Part shown: positions 33,919 through 42,512 of the stretch, one piece after another
Layout: every line of letters begins with the position of its first letter
Numbering within the stretch: the first letter of the stretch is position 1
Source: DATMAM01 sp035559995
GTDB taxonomy: Bacteria > Desulfobacterota > Binatia > UBA9968
Assembly (NCBI GenBank): GCA_035559995.1
Contig: DATMAM010000004.1
Coordinates: 62,001-126,000 of the forward strand
Direction: 5' to 3'
Length of the DNA stretch: 64,000 bases
Notes under the pieces: generated by a model
The model's database searches: none
Told to the model about the DNA's origin: nothing
Seen by the model: only the letters and a program-made list of their open reading frames with translations
Translations under genes and position numbers: made by a program

Positions 33919-35175
33919 CTAGAGCTGCTCCCTGATGGGAAACGCGAAAAGCTCGTAAAACCTCTCCAGCAGGCCGCGCGAGCGCCACTGCTCGTAGGTT
34001 ACCTTTCTTGAGTGTTTGAGATCCTCGTAAAAGACCTGCTCGAGACGGCGCGCCAAGCCTCTGTCGTGAATCGTCAGGTTCAACTCTTCGTTGAGCGCGA
34101 AAGAGCGGTTGTCGATGTTGGTGCTTCCAACCGTCGCCCAGACATCGTCCACGACCATTGTTTTTGCGTGCAGCAGCGCCGGTAGGTATTCGTAAATCTC
34201 AATGCCGCCGCGCAGCAGGCGACCGTAGCCGCTGCGGCTGGCGCGATACGTAATGGGATGATCGATCTTTGCCGGGACCAACACCATCACCCGAACGCCC
34301 CGCTTGGCGGCGCTCGCAAGCGCCTCGACGATTCGATCGTCCGGGAGAAAATAGGGGTTGCTGATCAAAATCGACTTCCGCGCCGAGCTGATCGAAAGCA
34401 AAAACAGCATATAGTTCTGAAAACTTCCGCCCACGGGCGAGCTCTTGACAACCTGCGCGAACGCCTTGCCGCGTGCCTCGAGGCGCGGAAAATACGCTTC
34501 GCCGCCCAGCAAGGTGCCGGTCGCTTCGAGCCAGCTCTCGACGAACGCAGCCTGCAGCTGCTGCACGACCGGGCCTTCGACGCGCACGTTGGTTTCGCGC
34601 CAGTGTTCCGCCGTTCGACCGTCGCCGGTCCACGCCGCGCTGATGCCGTAGCCTCCGGTAAATCCGGTGCGCCCGTCGATCACGAGAATACGGCGGTGGT
34701 TGCGATAGTTGTAGCGAAGGAGCTTCCAGGGAAAGATCACTTGCGGCGCCTCGACGCGGCGAAAGTACTCGACCTGGCAGCCGGCCTGCGTCATCAGCTC
34801 GATCAACTCGGCCGGCGCCTTCCCGGAGCCGTGGCTGTCAAGAAGGATATGCGCCGGCACGCCGGCGCGGCAGCGCTCGGCAAAGGTCTCGGCAAATTGC
34901 CGCGCGATCGCCCCGTCCTCGTAAAGATACTGCGCAAACGTGATGCTTGCTTTGGCTTTTCTCGTCCCCTCGAGCATGGCGGGAAAGGTTTCATCGCCGT
35001 TGAGCAGGATGTCGATCCGATTGCCGCCCACGATGGGAGCGCCCGTGTGAGCTTCGATCGTGGGGAAAAAGGACCCCTCGCCGAGCCTCAGATCAGGGAT
35101 TTTGTACACCTGAACGACCTTGGCGCAGCCGAAAACGAGTAGCAGGAGCGCAAGCCACCAGGCGGTCTGTTTCAT
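33919..35175 (-). CDS. Phospholipase D/cardiolipin synthase-like lipoprotein
   Basis: 418 residues. N-terminus is a signal peptide with a lipobox-like LVFGC (Cys17), so it may be a lipoprotein. Two PLD catalytic motifs: the first is His160-x-Arg162-x4-Asp167 (HRRILVID), where Lys is normally found; the second is canonical His336-x-Lys338-x4-Asp343 (HAKTMVVD) followed by GSTN. The usual role is cardiolipin or other phosphatidyl transfer. GGAGG 7 nt before ATG 35175. It converges with the TVP38 gene with almost no gap. Confidence 0.88.
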   Translation of the reverse strand: MKQTAWWLALLLLVFGCAKVVQVYKIPDLRLGEGSFFPTIEAHTGAPIVGGNRIDILLNGDETFPAMLEGTRKAKASITFAQYLYEDGAIARQFAETFAERCRAGVPAHILLDSHGSGKAPAELIELMTQAGCQVEYFRRVEAPQVIFPWKLLRYNYRNHRRILVIDGRTGFTGGYGISAAWTGDGRTAEHWRETNVRVEGPVVQQLQAAFVESWLEATGTLLGGEAYFPRLEARGKAFAQVVKSSPVGGSFQNYMLFLLSISSARKSILISNPYFLPDDRIVEALASAAKRGVRVMVLVPAKIDHPITYRASRSGYGRLLRGGIEIYEYLPALLHAKTMVVDDVWATVGSTNIDNRSFALNEELNLTIHDRGLARRLEQVFYEDLKHSRKVTYEQWRSRGLLERFYELFAFPIREQL

Positions 35176-35481
35176 GGAAAGCCTCCGGAACCAGTCTCGC
35201 TTACGCGTTTTCGGAACGGGCGCCACCGACGCACGCTGCCGCTTGCTCCGCGTGTTGCTCGAAAGCCTTTTAAAATTACCGGCAGACTCTTGCCGACTTC
35301 AAGAAGGTTAAAGTTCGCCACCGGCTGTTCGCTCCGACGGTTCGCGGCGCGCAAAAGCAAAGCGCGTCCGGTTTTGTCGAGACGGCGCCACGAAAGCTTA
35401 GGCGAAATTTCACACGGTTTTTCTTGTTCCCTGCCGGGAATCCCGGTTAAAAATTTTCTTGAGCTTGCATGGGAGAGAAAG
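35176..35481. other. Divergent intergenic region
   Basis: About 305 bp between the phospholipase D gene and a receiver gene, likely holding both promoters. It contains the palindrome CCGGGAATCCCGG (about 35440-35452) upstream of the receiver gene, a possible operator or short hairpin. No gene seen. Confidence 0.4.
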
Positions 35482-35868
35482 ATGGCCGGGAGAATCTTGC
35501 TCGTCGACGATGATCCGGAACTCCGCGCGATTATGAATCGGCTGCTCTGCTGCGGCGGCTACAAAGTGGCCGAAGCGCAGGATGGCGAAACGGCGCTTGC
35601 CCTGATGGAAACCCAGGCGTTTGACGTCGTGATCGCCGATCAAGCCCTGCGCGGCGGTTTAGAAGGCACCGCGCTCCTCGGCCACCACAACCGGATCGCG
35701 CCGCACAAGGGGAGAATCCTGCTCACCGGGCATGTCTCCGAGCAGCTCGTGAAAATCTGTCGCGCGATTCGCGCCCTCTATCTTGCCAAGCCGTGCACCT
35801 TCGAGCAGCTCAAAGCAAAAATTGAAGCGTTCTCGCTCGGCGCCCACCGCCGCCGCTGCGCTACCTGA
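35482..35868 (+). CDS. Receiver-only response regulator (second copy)
   Basis: 128 residues, a single receiver domain: acidic pair LVDDDPE, phospho-acceptor Asp in FDVVIADQAL, switch Thr in GRILLTGHV, Lys in YLAKPC. More canonical than the copy at 32649 but clearly related (shared GRILLT and LKAKIEAF). GGAG about 7 nt before ATG 35482. No kinase or output domain next to it; it may act as a phosphate sink or a protein-protein switch. Confidence 0.85.
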   Translation: MAGRILLVDDDPELRAIMNRLLCCGGYKVAEAQDGETALALMETQAFDVVIADQALRGGLEGTALLGHHNRIAPHKGRILLTGHVSEQLVKICRAIRALYLAKPCTFEQLKAKIEAFSLGAHRRRCAT

Positions 35869-36069
35869 CCAGGACCCGGAAGCCGCGCAACACCGCGGCG
35901 CCGATAGGCGCTTGCGCGCGCTTCCGCAACCGGCCGGCGCGCTCTGCGCCCGCGGTTTTAACCGATTGGCCTCGATGAGCATCCCCAATGGTTGCTTCCT
36001 GTAGCTCAGGAACTTTTTTGCGGTTTCGGCGTTTTTCAATTGAGCTCGTCACGTAAGCAAGGAGGCCAT

Positions 36070-36576
36070 GTGGCCAAGAGCGTCACACCGTTTGCCCTTC
36101 TCATGGCTTTGACGGTCGGTTGGGTCCTCCAACCTTCCGCCAAAACAGCGTCGGCTCAGCTCCGCACGGACAGGGCCCCTTCTTTTACGCTCAGGCTCCT
36201 CGATGGGGGAGAGTTCAGGTCCTCTGAATTAGAAGGCAAGGTCGCGGTCTTGAAGTTTGTCGCTTCTTGGTGACCCGAGTGTCGGCAGGAGGCTCCTGCG
36301 GTTGAAAAAATTTATCGCGAGTTCAAGAGCAAAGGGGTCCAGTTCGTGGGCATTTTCGTGCAGGACAAAGAGCCCGAGGTCCGCAAGTTCGTCAAAACTC
36401 ACGGCCTGAGTTTTCCTGTGGGGCTCGATGATGGAATGAAAATCGCCCGCGCTTACAAATTTGTCGGCACGCCTTTTACCGTCATAATCTCCAAAAAAGG
36501 CGAAATCACCGACCGGAGAACGGGACCGCAGAGCGAAAAGGCTCTGCGCGGCGAGTTAGAAAGGCTCCTGCGCTAA
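36070..36576 (+). CDS. TlpA-like thioredoxin with in-frame UGA (probable selenoprotein)
   Basis: Read through TGA 36271-36273, the gene encodes 168 residues: an N-terminal signal peptide or anchor (FALLMALTVGWVL), RAPSFTLRLLDGG, then VLKFVASW-U68-PEC71-RQEAP, GIFVQDKE and the cis-Pro loop VGTPFT. TlpA/ResA proteins have WCxxC here, so the TGA replaces exactly the first catalytic Cys and gives a UxxC redox motif. The frame stays open and family-like for 101 codons after it. Start GTG 36070 after AGGAGG (36060-36065, short 4-nt spacer). Role: periplasmic thiol-disulfide reduction. A TGC-to-TGA nonsense mutation is the alternative. Confidence 0.8.
36271..36299 (+). promoter_or_regulatory. UGA codon with SECIS-like hairpin
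   Basis: Directly after the UGA, GCAGGA (36285-36290) and TCCTGC (36294-36299) form a perfect 6-bp stem with the loop GGC. There are 17 nt between the UGA and the loop, and the loop starts with G. This fits the bacterial SECIS rule of a short stem with an apical G about 16-37 nt after the Sec codon. Confidence 0.65.
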
Positions 36577-36637
36577 GCGCGCTTGGCGGGTCCGCCCAAG
36601 CGGGCGTTTTTCACGCGCCGGCGGGCGATTGCTGGGG

Positions 36638-36725
36638 TGGTGCCGGAGGAGGGAATCGAACCCTCACGGGGGCGAGCCCCACTGGATTTTGAGTCCAGCG
36701 CGTCTACCAGTTCCACCACTCCGGC
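36638..36725 (-). tRNA. tRNA-Leu (anticodon CAA)
   Basis: On the minus strand the acceptor GCCGGAG pairs with CTCCGGC, followed by discriminator A and an encoded CCA (36638-36640). Anticodon stem CTGGA/TCCAG encloses the loop CTCAAAA, giving CAA (36689-36691). The T-arm GAGGGTTCGATTCCCTC is normal, and the long variable arm (GGGGCTCGCCCC) is that of a class II tRNA, as expected for Leu. Confidence 0.96.
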
Positions 36726-37172
36726 ACGTAAAGAAAATCGACTGCTTAGAACCAGCGGCCAAGCTCTCCGCACGGCGCCGCATGAGTTTTGTCGCTGTCC
36801 ATCGCTCAGAGCGGCAATCTTGGCTTGGTGTCCAAGATACCTTTCGCAAGCGGCGCCGGCAAGTTCCCTGTCTCGTTTCAACCATCCGGAGCTGGCGCCG
36901 CTCTCCCTGCGCAAGCCCTAACGGTCCCTAAATGGCCTGTCGCAGTTGTGCGCCGGAATTTCCTCCGTTTTGTCAACTTTGGGACAAAGGACCGGAGCCG
37001 TCGCTAAATGTGCCGTTCTTTTTGTCCGGCAGCCGCGGCACACTCGTTGCTCCGAAAAAATCGCGGCCGTTGAACGGGCCGCGTCATGCGGACCCCTTCG
37101 ACGAGAACTTATAAAACGCAAGAATGGCGCGCAAAGAATCGAAGCTGGCTAAATAATTTCTCTAGGTCGCCT
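36726..37172. other. Intergenic region upstream of tRNA-Leu and DUF3096 gene
   Basis: About 450 bp with no credible gene. It must hold the tRNA promoter (minus strand) and one for the small genes to the right. I see a hairpin TTTGTC/GACAAA near 36968-36985 and a stronger GC hairpin at 37062-37083 described separately. Confidence 0.4.
37055..37083 (-). terminator. Possible minus-strand intrinsic terminator
   Basis: CGCGGCC (37062-37068) and GGCCGCG (37077-37083) form a 7-bp stem. On the minus strand it is followed by T6 (plus-strand A6 at 37055-37060). No minus-strand gene lies immediately to its right, so its target transcript is unclear. Confidence 0.35.
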
Positions 37173-37307
37173 ATGCGATTGTATATAGCTTTGCAGCCAC
37201 TGGCCGCGCTGGTAGCTGGGATTCTGATCCTTATGATTCCGAGGCTTTTGAATTACATCGTCGCCATCTATTTGATCCTGATCGGCATCTTGGGCTTGGT
37301 ACGCTAG
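37173..37307 (+). CDS. DUF3096 family membrane peptide
   Basis: 44 residues: LQPLAALVAGILILMIPRLL followed by NYIVAIYLILIGILGL. This is the DUF3096 pattern, two short hydrophobic helices joined by an IPR turn. Start ATG 37173 with AGGT 7-8 nt upstream; the in-frame extension upstream is not membrane-like and is rejected. A small inner-membrane protein of unknown role; the next gene starts 3 nt after its stop. Confidence 0.8.
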   Translation: MRLYIALQPLAALVAGILILMIPRLLNYIVAIYLILIGILGLVR

Positions 37308-37310
37308 CTC

Positions 37311-37781
37311 ATGCGCAAACGGATAATCGGGCCTCCTTCCCCAGGGCGCGAGCCCGCCGATCGACATTGGCTGGACCTGGCCCGTTTGGCGGAGGTGGAG
37401 GTGAGCTCCGAGGACCCCGAACATCCGATTGAGTCGGCCCTGGTTCCGGCCGGCGGGCGGGGTTGGCTTGCGGCCCGGCCCGGAGAGCAGACCGTGCGCA
37501 TTCTTTTTGCCGAGCCACAGACGATCCGGCAGATCCGGCTACTCTTTGTCGACGACGAGCAGGAACGCACGCAGGAGTTTGTGCTGCGCTGGTCTTCGGA
37601 TCGCGGGACCTACCGGGAAATCGTCCGCCAGCAGTATAATTTCAGCCCCGGCGGCGCAACTTGCGAGCTTGAAGATTACAGGGTTGACCTGGAAGGGCTG
37701 ACGGCGCTCGATCTCACGATCGTTCCGGATGTGCGCGGGCGGCCTGCTCGGGCCTCGGTTGCGGAACTGCGGCTCGCGTAA
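37311..37781 (+). CDS. Discoidin/F5-8C-like carbohydrate-binding domain protein
   Basis: 156 residues, mostly beta-strand pattern. WLAARPGEQTVRILFAEPQ followed by IRQIRLLFVDDEQERTQEFVLRWSSD looks like a galactose-binding-like jelly roll. No signal peptide and no catalytic motif. It starts 3 nt after the DUF3096 stop and is probably cotranscribed. Ligand and role unknown; the family match is moderate. Confidence 0.6.
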   Translation: MRKRIIGPPSPGREPADRHWLDLARLAEVEVSSEDPEHPIESALVPAGGRGWLAARPGEQTVRILFAEPQTIRQIRLLFVDDEQERTQEFVLRWSSDRGTYREIVRQQYNFSPGGATCELEDYRVDLEGLTALDLTIVPDVRGRPARASVAELRLA

Positions 37782-38014
37782 ATTTTACGGCCTTTCCGCG
37801 CCGCTCCCGGTCGCTGCAAAGCTCGCTCAAGCCCAGCTCCCACCGATCTCGAGCGCATCTCGCGCTCGGCCTCTTTTCGCCTGCGCCGGCCGGGCGACAC
37901 TTAAAAGTCCGCCTTTTTTAGCCCGCCTTTCGAATCCGGAGCGAGCGAAGCCGTGCATTGATGGGCCGGCGAGAATCGTGTTAGATAGCCTACAACTCAT
38001 TTGCGGAGATCGAT

Positions 38015-38974
38015 ATGTCGGAAAAAGTCCACCTGACTTTGGCGTGCGGCGACTACGAGATCGTAAGAGCGCTCATGGAAGGCAGCGTCCAGCCCGACGG
38101 CATCAGGCTCACCGTGCTCACCGATATGACCTCGGATCAGCGCCACTGGCGCATGCTTCGCAACCGCGAGTTCGACGTCTGCGAGCTTTCCATGTCCTCT
38201 TACCTCATGGCCCGAGTTCGCGGCCAGGCTTTTACGGCGATTCCCGTCTTTCTTCACCGGCGCTTTCGCCACGGCTTTGTCTTCATCAACGCGAGCAAAG
38301 GGATCCGCGAGCCGGCGGACCTTATCGGCAAAAAGGTCGGGCTGCGAAACTTTCAGGCGACAACGAATCTCTGGCTGCGCGGCATCCTCGAGCACGAGTT
38401 CGGCGTGCCGCACAGGAAAATTCACTGGTACTCGCAGGACGAAGAAGAAGTGGAGTTTACCCGGCCAGCCGATCTTTGGTGGGAGCGAACGCCCGCTGGC
38501 AAGAGCGTCGAGACGATGCTCGCCGAAGGAGAACTCGACGGCGTCATCCACCCCGAAATCATCGGGCCGCTGCTTCGCGGCGACCCCAGAGTGAAGCGCC
38601 TCTTTGAGAACTACAAAGAGCTGGAGATCGACTACTACAAACGCACTGGAATCTTTCCGATCATGCACACGACCGCGCTCCGCCAAGAAATCGTCGATCG
38701 TTATCCGTGGGTCCCGCTAAACCTGATGCACGCCTTCGAGAAAGCGAAAGAAATCGCCTACCGGCGGATGGAAAATCCCAGGCGCGTGCCGTTGGCCTGG
38801 TTGCGCGCGGCGCAGGAGGAGCAGGAGGCGGTTCTCGGGCGCGATCCCTGGGTGTACGGCCTCGGGCCCGCCAACCGCAAAAATCTCCAGACTCTCATGC
38901 AGTATTCTTTGGAGCAAGGCATGATCACGAAGACGATCCCCCTGGATGAGCTGTTCCACGAAACGACGCGCTGA
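38015..38974 (+). CDS. NMT1/THI5-like binding protein (4,5-dihydroxyphthalate decarboxylase-like)
   Basis: 319 residues without a signal peptide. LTLACGDYEIVRALMEGSVQ, FDVCELSMSSYLMAR, GKKVGLRNFQATTNLWLRGIL and MHTTALRQEIVDRYPWVPLNL are the signatures of a periplasmic-binding-like family often annotated as 4,5-dihydroxyphthalate decarboxylase. It may be an enzyme or a cytoplasmic sensor; unlike S1-S6 it has no export signal. GGAG lies about 7 nt before ATG 38015. The EamA transporter gene overlaps its end by 29 nt. Confidence 0.78.
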   Translation: MSEKVHLTLACGDYEIVRALMEGSVQPDGIRLTVLTDMTSDQRHWRMLRNREFDVCELSMSSYLMARVRGQAFTAIPVFLHRRFRHGFVFINASKGIREPADLIGKKVGLRNFQATTNLWLRGILEHEFGVPHRKIHWYSQDEEEVEFTRPADLWWERTPAGKSVETMLAEGELDGVIHPEIIGPLLRGDPRVKRLFENYKELEIDYYKRTGIFPIMHTTALRQEIVDRYPWVPLNLMHAFEKAKEIAYRRMENPRRVPLAWLRAAQEEQEAVLGRDPWVYGLGPANRKNLQTLMQYSLEQGMITKTIPLDELFHETTR

Positions 38975-39935
38975 ACGCCGGCGCGTCGAGGAGAGGCCGC
39001 CCGATCGCGCCCAGGGGCGCGGCGGCAAATCCCGTCGCCCCTCCGGCCTCGATTATCTGCTCCTTTTTCTCCCGCCTTTTTTCTGGAGCACAAATTTCGT
39101 CATCGGGAAGTCTCTCGCCGGCGAGGTCCCGCCCTGGACGTTGAACACGGGCCGCTTCGCCGTCTCCGCGCTTATTGTCCTGCCGCTCATCGTCTACCGC
39201 GGCGGCTGGCGCGTGCCGCGCAAGTACGCTTTCACCCTGATCGTCATGAGCCTGACGGGCGTGACCGCCTTTAACAGCGTCTTGTACATCGGGCTCAATC
39301 ACACCAGCGCGCTCAACGCGACCCTGGTCAACTCGACGACGCCGCTTACGACCGCCGGCCTGGCGTGGCTCCTGATCGGCGAGCGTATGCCGCGGCGGCG
39401 GCTGGCGGGGATCGCCCTGTCCTTTTTCGGCGTGACGTGGATCGTCGCCCGCGGCGAGCTCGCGGCTCTAGTCGACCTTCGCTTCAGTTTCGGCGACGTG
39501 ATCGTGCTGTTCGCGACCCTCCTGTGGGGCTTCTACTCGGTGATGGCGAAAAGGACGATGGCCGCGCTTTCGCCCTTCGTCGTGACCGCGATCACCACGG
39601 TCCTGGGCGCGCTGTTTCTTCTCCCCATCGCTTTTTTCGAGCTCTCCTTTCAACCCGCCGATCTCGCGCGCGCTGAAATCGTGGCGGCGTTTCTTTACCT
39701 CGGCGCGCTCCCGTCGTTTGCCGCTTTCCTGCTCTGGAACCGGTCGGTTTTGCTCTTCGGCCCGAGCCGCGCGGCGCTCGCGTACAACACGCTGCCGCTC
39801 CACGCCGTGTGGCTCGCGGCCGTCTTTCTCGGCGAGACGCTCATGCCGTATCAGCTTTTCGGCGGGCTAGCGATTATGGCGGGCGTGCTCCTCGGCGCGT
39901 CGGCAAATCCCGCTACGAGCGAAAAAATCCCTTGA
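38946..39935 (+). CDS. EamA/DMT family transporter
   Basis: 329 residues with a basic N-terminal tail and about ten membrane helices in two EamA repeats. Repeat landmarks: FFWSTNFVIGKSLAG and NATLVNSTTPLTTAGLAWLL in the first; FATLLWGFYSVMAKRTM and YNTLPLHAVWLAAVFLGE in the second. Metabolite export is usual for the family. The ATG lies inside the previous gene, suggesting coupled translation with the binding protein. It converges with the DegT gene, the two ends overlapping by 23 bp. Confidence 0.9.
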   Translation: MSCSTKRRAERRRVEERPPDRAQGRGGKSRRPSGLDYLLLFLPPFFWSTNFVIGKSLAGEVPPWTLNTGRFAVSALIVLPLIVYRGGWRVPRKYAFTLIVMSLTGVTAFNSVLYIGLNHTSALNATLVNSTTPLTTAGLAWLLIGERMPRRRLAGIALSFFGVTWIVARGELAALVDLRFSFGDVIVLFATLLWGFYSVMAKRTMAALSPFVVTAITTVLGALFLLPIAFFELSFQPADLARAEIVAAFLYLGALPSFAAFLLWNRSVLLFGPSRAALAYNTLPLHAVWLAAVFLGETLMPYQLFGGLAIMAGVLLGASANPATSEKIP

Positions 39936-41112
39936 TCGTATCGACCACGTATTGTTGCTGCTCGGGCCGAAGCTCCGGATACATGGGCAGCGCGAGCACC
40001 TCGCCCGCGACGCGCTCCGCGTTCGGAAACTCGCCGCGACGGTAGCCCAGATCCTTAAAGCACGGCTGCAAGTGGAGCGGAACGGGATAATAGACCGCCG
40101 TCTGGATGCCGCGGCCGCGCAGATACTCGCCCAGCCGATCGCGCCGTTCGACGCGGACCGTGTAGTAATTGAACACGTGCCTGCGGTTCTCGCCTTCCGC
40201 GGGAATGCCGATGATTCCGTTGCCGAGTAGCCCGCTCGCGCCGAACAGCTCGCCGTAATAGCGGGCGCGTTCAATGCGCCGCGCGCACCATTGGTCCAGA
40301 TGGCGGAGCTTGACCGCAAGCACCGCGGCCTGAATCGCGTCAAGGCGCGAGTTGACGCCGACAAGCTCATGGCGGTAGCGGGCGGTTTCGCCATGCATGC
40401 GCAGCGCGCGAAGCTTTTCCGCGAGATCCTGCCTGTGGGTTGCGATCAGCCCGCCGTCCCCGATCCCCCCGAGCGTTTTGCTCGGAAAAAAAGAAAAGCA
40501 CCCGAGATCCCCGAGGGTTCCGGCCGCCCGCGTGGCGCCGTCACCGGACACCGCGCGCGCGCCCATCGCCTGAGCCACATCCTCGATGATGAAAAGCCCG
40601 TGGCTGCGCGCGAGCGCCTGCAAACTTCTCATGTCGCAGGTCTGCCCAAACAGGTGAACGGGCAGAAGCGCCTTGAGGCGCGCGCCGGTTCGGCGGTGGC
40701 TCAACCCGCCTCCTTGGCGCTCGCAACCGTCCACAAGCGCGTTTACGGCTGCGGGGCTCAACAGGCAGGTTTCGGGATCGATATCGACGAAGATCGGGGC
40801 GGCGCCGACGCGCACGATCGCGGAGGCGCTCGCAAAAAAAGTAAACGGCGGCACGACAACGCCGCAACCCGGTCCGATATCAAGCGCCATCAGAGATAAA
40901 AGCAACGCATCGCTCCCCGAGGCGACGCCCACCGCGGCGCGGCATCCGAGGTAGCCCGCGGCCTGCGCCTCGAAGCGACTCACCGCGGGACCGAGAATAA
41001 ACGCCTGCCGTTCGAGGACCTCTTCGATCGCGGCGAAAACCTCGCGCCGCAGCGACTGGTACTGGGCCTTCAAGTCGACCAGAGGAACTCTGATCGGCGG
41101 CTGCTCAGACAT
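39913..41112 (-). CDS. DegT/DnrJ/EryC1/StrS aminotransferase
   Basis: 399 residues, fold-type I PLP enzyme. VASGSDALLLSL binds the cofactor phosphate, Asp178 (FIIEDVAQ) the pyridine nitrogen, and Lys212 (SFFPSKTLGG) forms the Schiff base; GVNSRLDAIQAAVL is the family signature. Members transaminate keto-sugar nucleotides for polysaccharides or antibiotics. No sugar-nucleotide genes flank it here. Its start overlaps the end of the HD gene by 8 nt (ATGTCTGA), so it is the last gene of the grpE-to-degT string. Confidence 0.92.
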   Translation of the reverse strand: MSEQPPIRVPLVDLKAQYQSLRREVFAAIEEVLERQAFILGPAVSRFEAQAAGYLGCRAAVGVASGSDALLLSLMALDIGPGCGVVVPPFTFFASASAIVRVGAAPIFVDIDPETCLLSPAAVNALVDGCERQGGGLSHRRTGARLKALLPVHLFGQTCDMRSLQALARSHGLFIIEDVAQAMGARAVSGDGATRAAGTLGDLGCFSFFPSKTLGGIGDGGLIATHRQDLAEKLRALRMHGETARYRHELVGVNSRLDAIQAAVLAVKLRHLDQWCARRIERARYYGELFGASGLLGNGIIGIPAEGENRRHVFNYYTVRVERRDRLGEYLRGRGIQTAVYYPVPLHLQPCFKDLGYRRGEFPNAERVAGEVLALPMYPELRPEQQQYVVDTIKGFFRS

Positions 41113-42508
41113 TGGTCTTGATCGCGGACGAGCCGCCCTGGAGCGTTGTCTCGGCGATTTGGGCAAGCAGTTGATCGTGCTGGTGATTCAGCGCGTAAAC
41201 CCGGAACTGCACAACCTTGGCGGGAATAAAACGGAGCAACTCCGAGAGCGATTCCTTGGTGATCTCGCCTGTGGAAGGATCGTAAATGTAGACCTGCTTC
41301 TTTCCCATCGCGAACGGATTCTCGGGGCGCGGGTCTTGCGTGGCCATGTCGACGCGAAAAACGAGATCGCGCATCGATTTCGGGAGCGCCGCGCGAATGC
41401 GTCTTTCCCAATCCGCCTCCTGAATCAGCTCGATTCCGTAGCGCAGCTCGTTGAGCGAGAGCGTGCGGTCGTATGCCATTTTCCACTTGACCTCGCGCCT
41501 GAGGATCTGCCCCCATTCGCGGCCCAGTTCCCGATGCGCGCCGTTTTCCCGATGCCAGCCGGACACCTTTTCCAACAGCGACCAGTCGGTCAGGTAGAGA
41601 TAGTCGTCCATGTGATCGAGCGGATTACCGGGAAAGACAAGCGGCATGGTCGCGGGAAAGATCTCGCGCAGGTGGAGGTCGAGCGCGCGCGAAGTGCGGT
41701 GATAATAGACATTGGTGTAAAGGTACAGGCGCGCGTTTAAAAACATGGTCAACGCGGCGTTTCCCGCCTTGTGCAGCGTGAGCCCTTCGGGCGAGAGAAA
41801 CGTGTAGTACAGCAGTCGCTCGCGATCGATCGGCCCGACGGAGACACCGCACATGTAAGAGTCGCGCGACACGTAGTCGAGATTGTCGAAGGTGAAGATG
41901 CCGCTCACCAGCGGCTGCAGCAGCCGCATCCAGCGCGGCTTGGAGGGATCGTCCTCGGCGCTTTTTTTAATGGGAAACGCGATCTCCTCGGGGTCGAGCT
42001 CTTCGCCGGCGGCGAAAGGGCCGCTCGGGCTTCGCCTGAGCTGGCGGATCAGCTCGCCCAGCTTGTCGCGGATGATGACCTGCCCGATATCCTCGTGCGT
42101 GATGCCGAAATCGATCAGAAAATTGTCGTCAAAAAAATGGCCGAAAGGGCCGTGCCCGACATCGTGCAAAAGCCCCGTGATTCTCAAATACTCCTCGACG
42201 AACGGCAGCGAGGGACATTCATCGCCGACGGTTTTTTTCAGCGACGGGTAAAGATGGCGCGCGAACTCGCCGGCCAGGTGCATGGCGCCGAGCGAATGCT
42301 GAAAGCGGCTGTGCTCCGCCGAGGGATACACCCAGCGCGTGCTCTGGAGCTGGTAAATGCAGCGCAGCCGCTGCACCCAGGGGGAATCGATGATGTCCTT
42401 TTCCGTGACCTCTCCGGCGCGGCGCGGCACCGTGAACTGAATGTAACGATGGATGGGATCGGCGATCAACGCGATCCCGGTGTAGGCGTCTTCGTGAAAA
42501 TCGGCCAT
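41105..42508 (-). CDS. HD-domain phosphohydrolase (dGTPase/SAMHD1-like)
   Basis: 467 residues with the metal-binding H...HD...D set: His71 in RFQHSLGAMHLA, His115-Asp116 in LLHDVGHGPFGH, and the later Asp in FDNLDYVSRD. WVQRLRCIYQL just before is typical for dNTPase-like HD proteins of the SAMHD1/YdhJ group. Expected activity is hydrolysis of deoxynucleoside triphosphates or another phosphoester. It starts 4 nt after the archease gene and overlaps the DegT start. Confidence 0.9.
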   Translation of the reverse strand: MADFHEDAYTGIALIADPIHRYIQFTVPRRAGEVTEKDIIDSPWVQRLRCIYQLQSTRWVYPSAEHSRFQHSLGAMHLAGEFARHLYPSLKKTVGDECPSLPFVEEYLRITGLLHDVGHGPFGHFFDDNFLIDFGITHEDIGQVIIRDKLGELIRQLRRSPSGPFAAGEELDPEEIAFPIKKSAEDDPSKPRWMRLLQPLVSGIFTFDNLDYVSRDSYMCGVSVGPIDRERLLYYTFLSPEGLTLHKAGNAALTMFLNARLYLYTNVYYHRTSRALDLHLREIFPATMPLVFPGNPLDHMDDYLYLTDWSLLEKVSGWHRENGAHRELGREWGQILRREVKWKMAYDRTLSLNELRYGIELIQEADWERRIRAALPKSMRDLVFRVDMATQDPRPENPFAMGKKQVYIYDPSTGEITKESLSELLRFIPAKVVQFRVYALNHQHDQLLAQIAETTLQGGSSAIKTNV

Positions 42509-42512
42509 ACGG

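Noticed and set aside
36271..36273. TGA as a simple nonsense mutation making a thioredoxin pseudogene
   Set aside because: The only stop lies exactly at the redox Cys, the downstream frame is intact and family-like, and a SECIS-like hairpin follows. Readthrough as Sec is more economical, although not proven.
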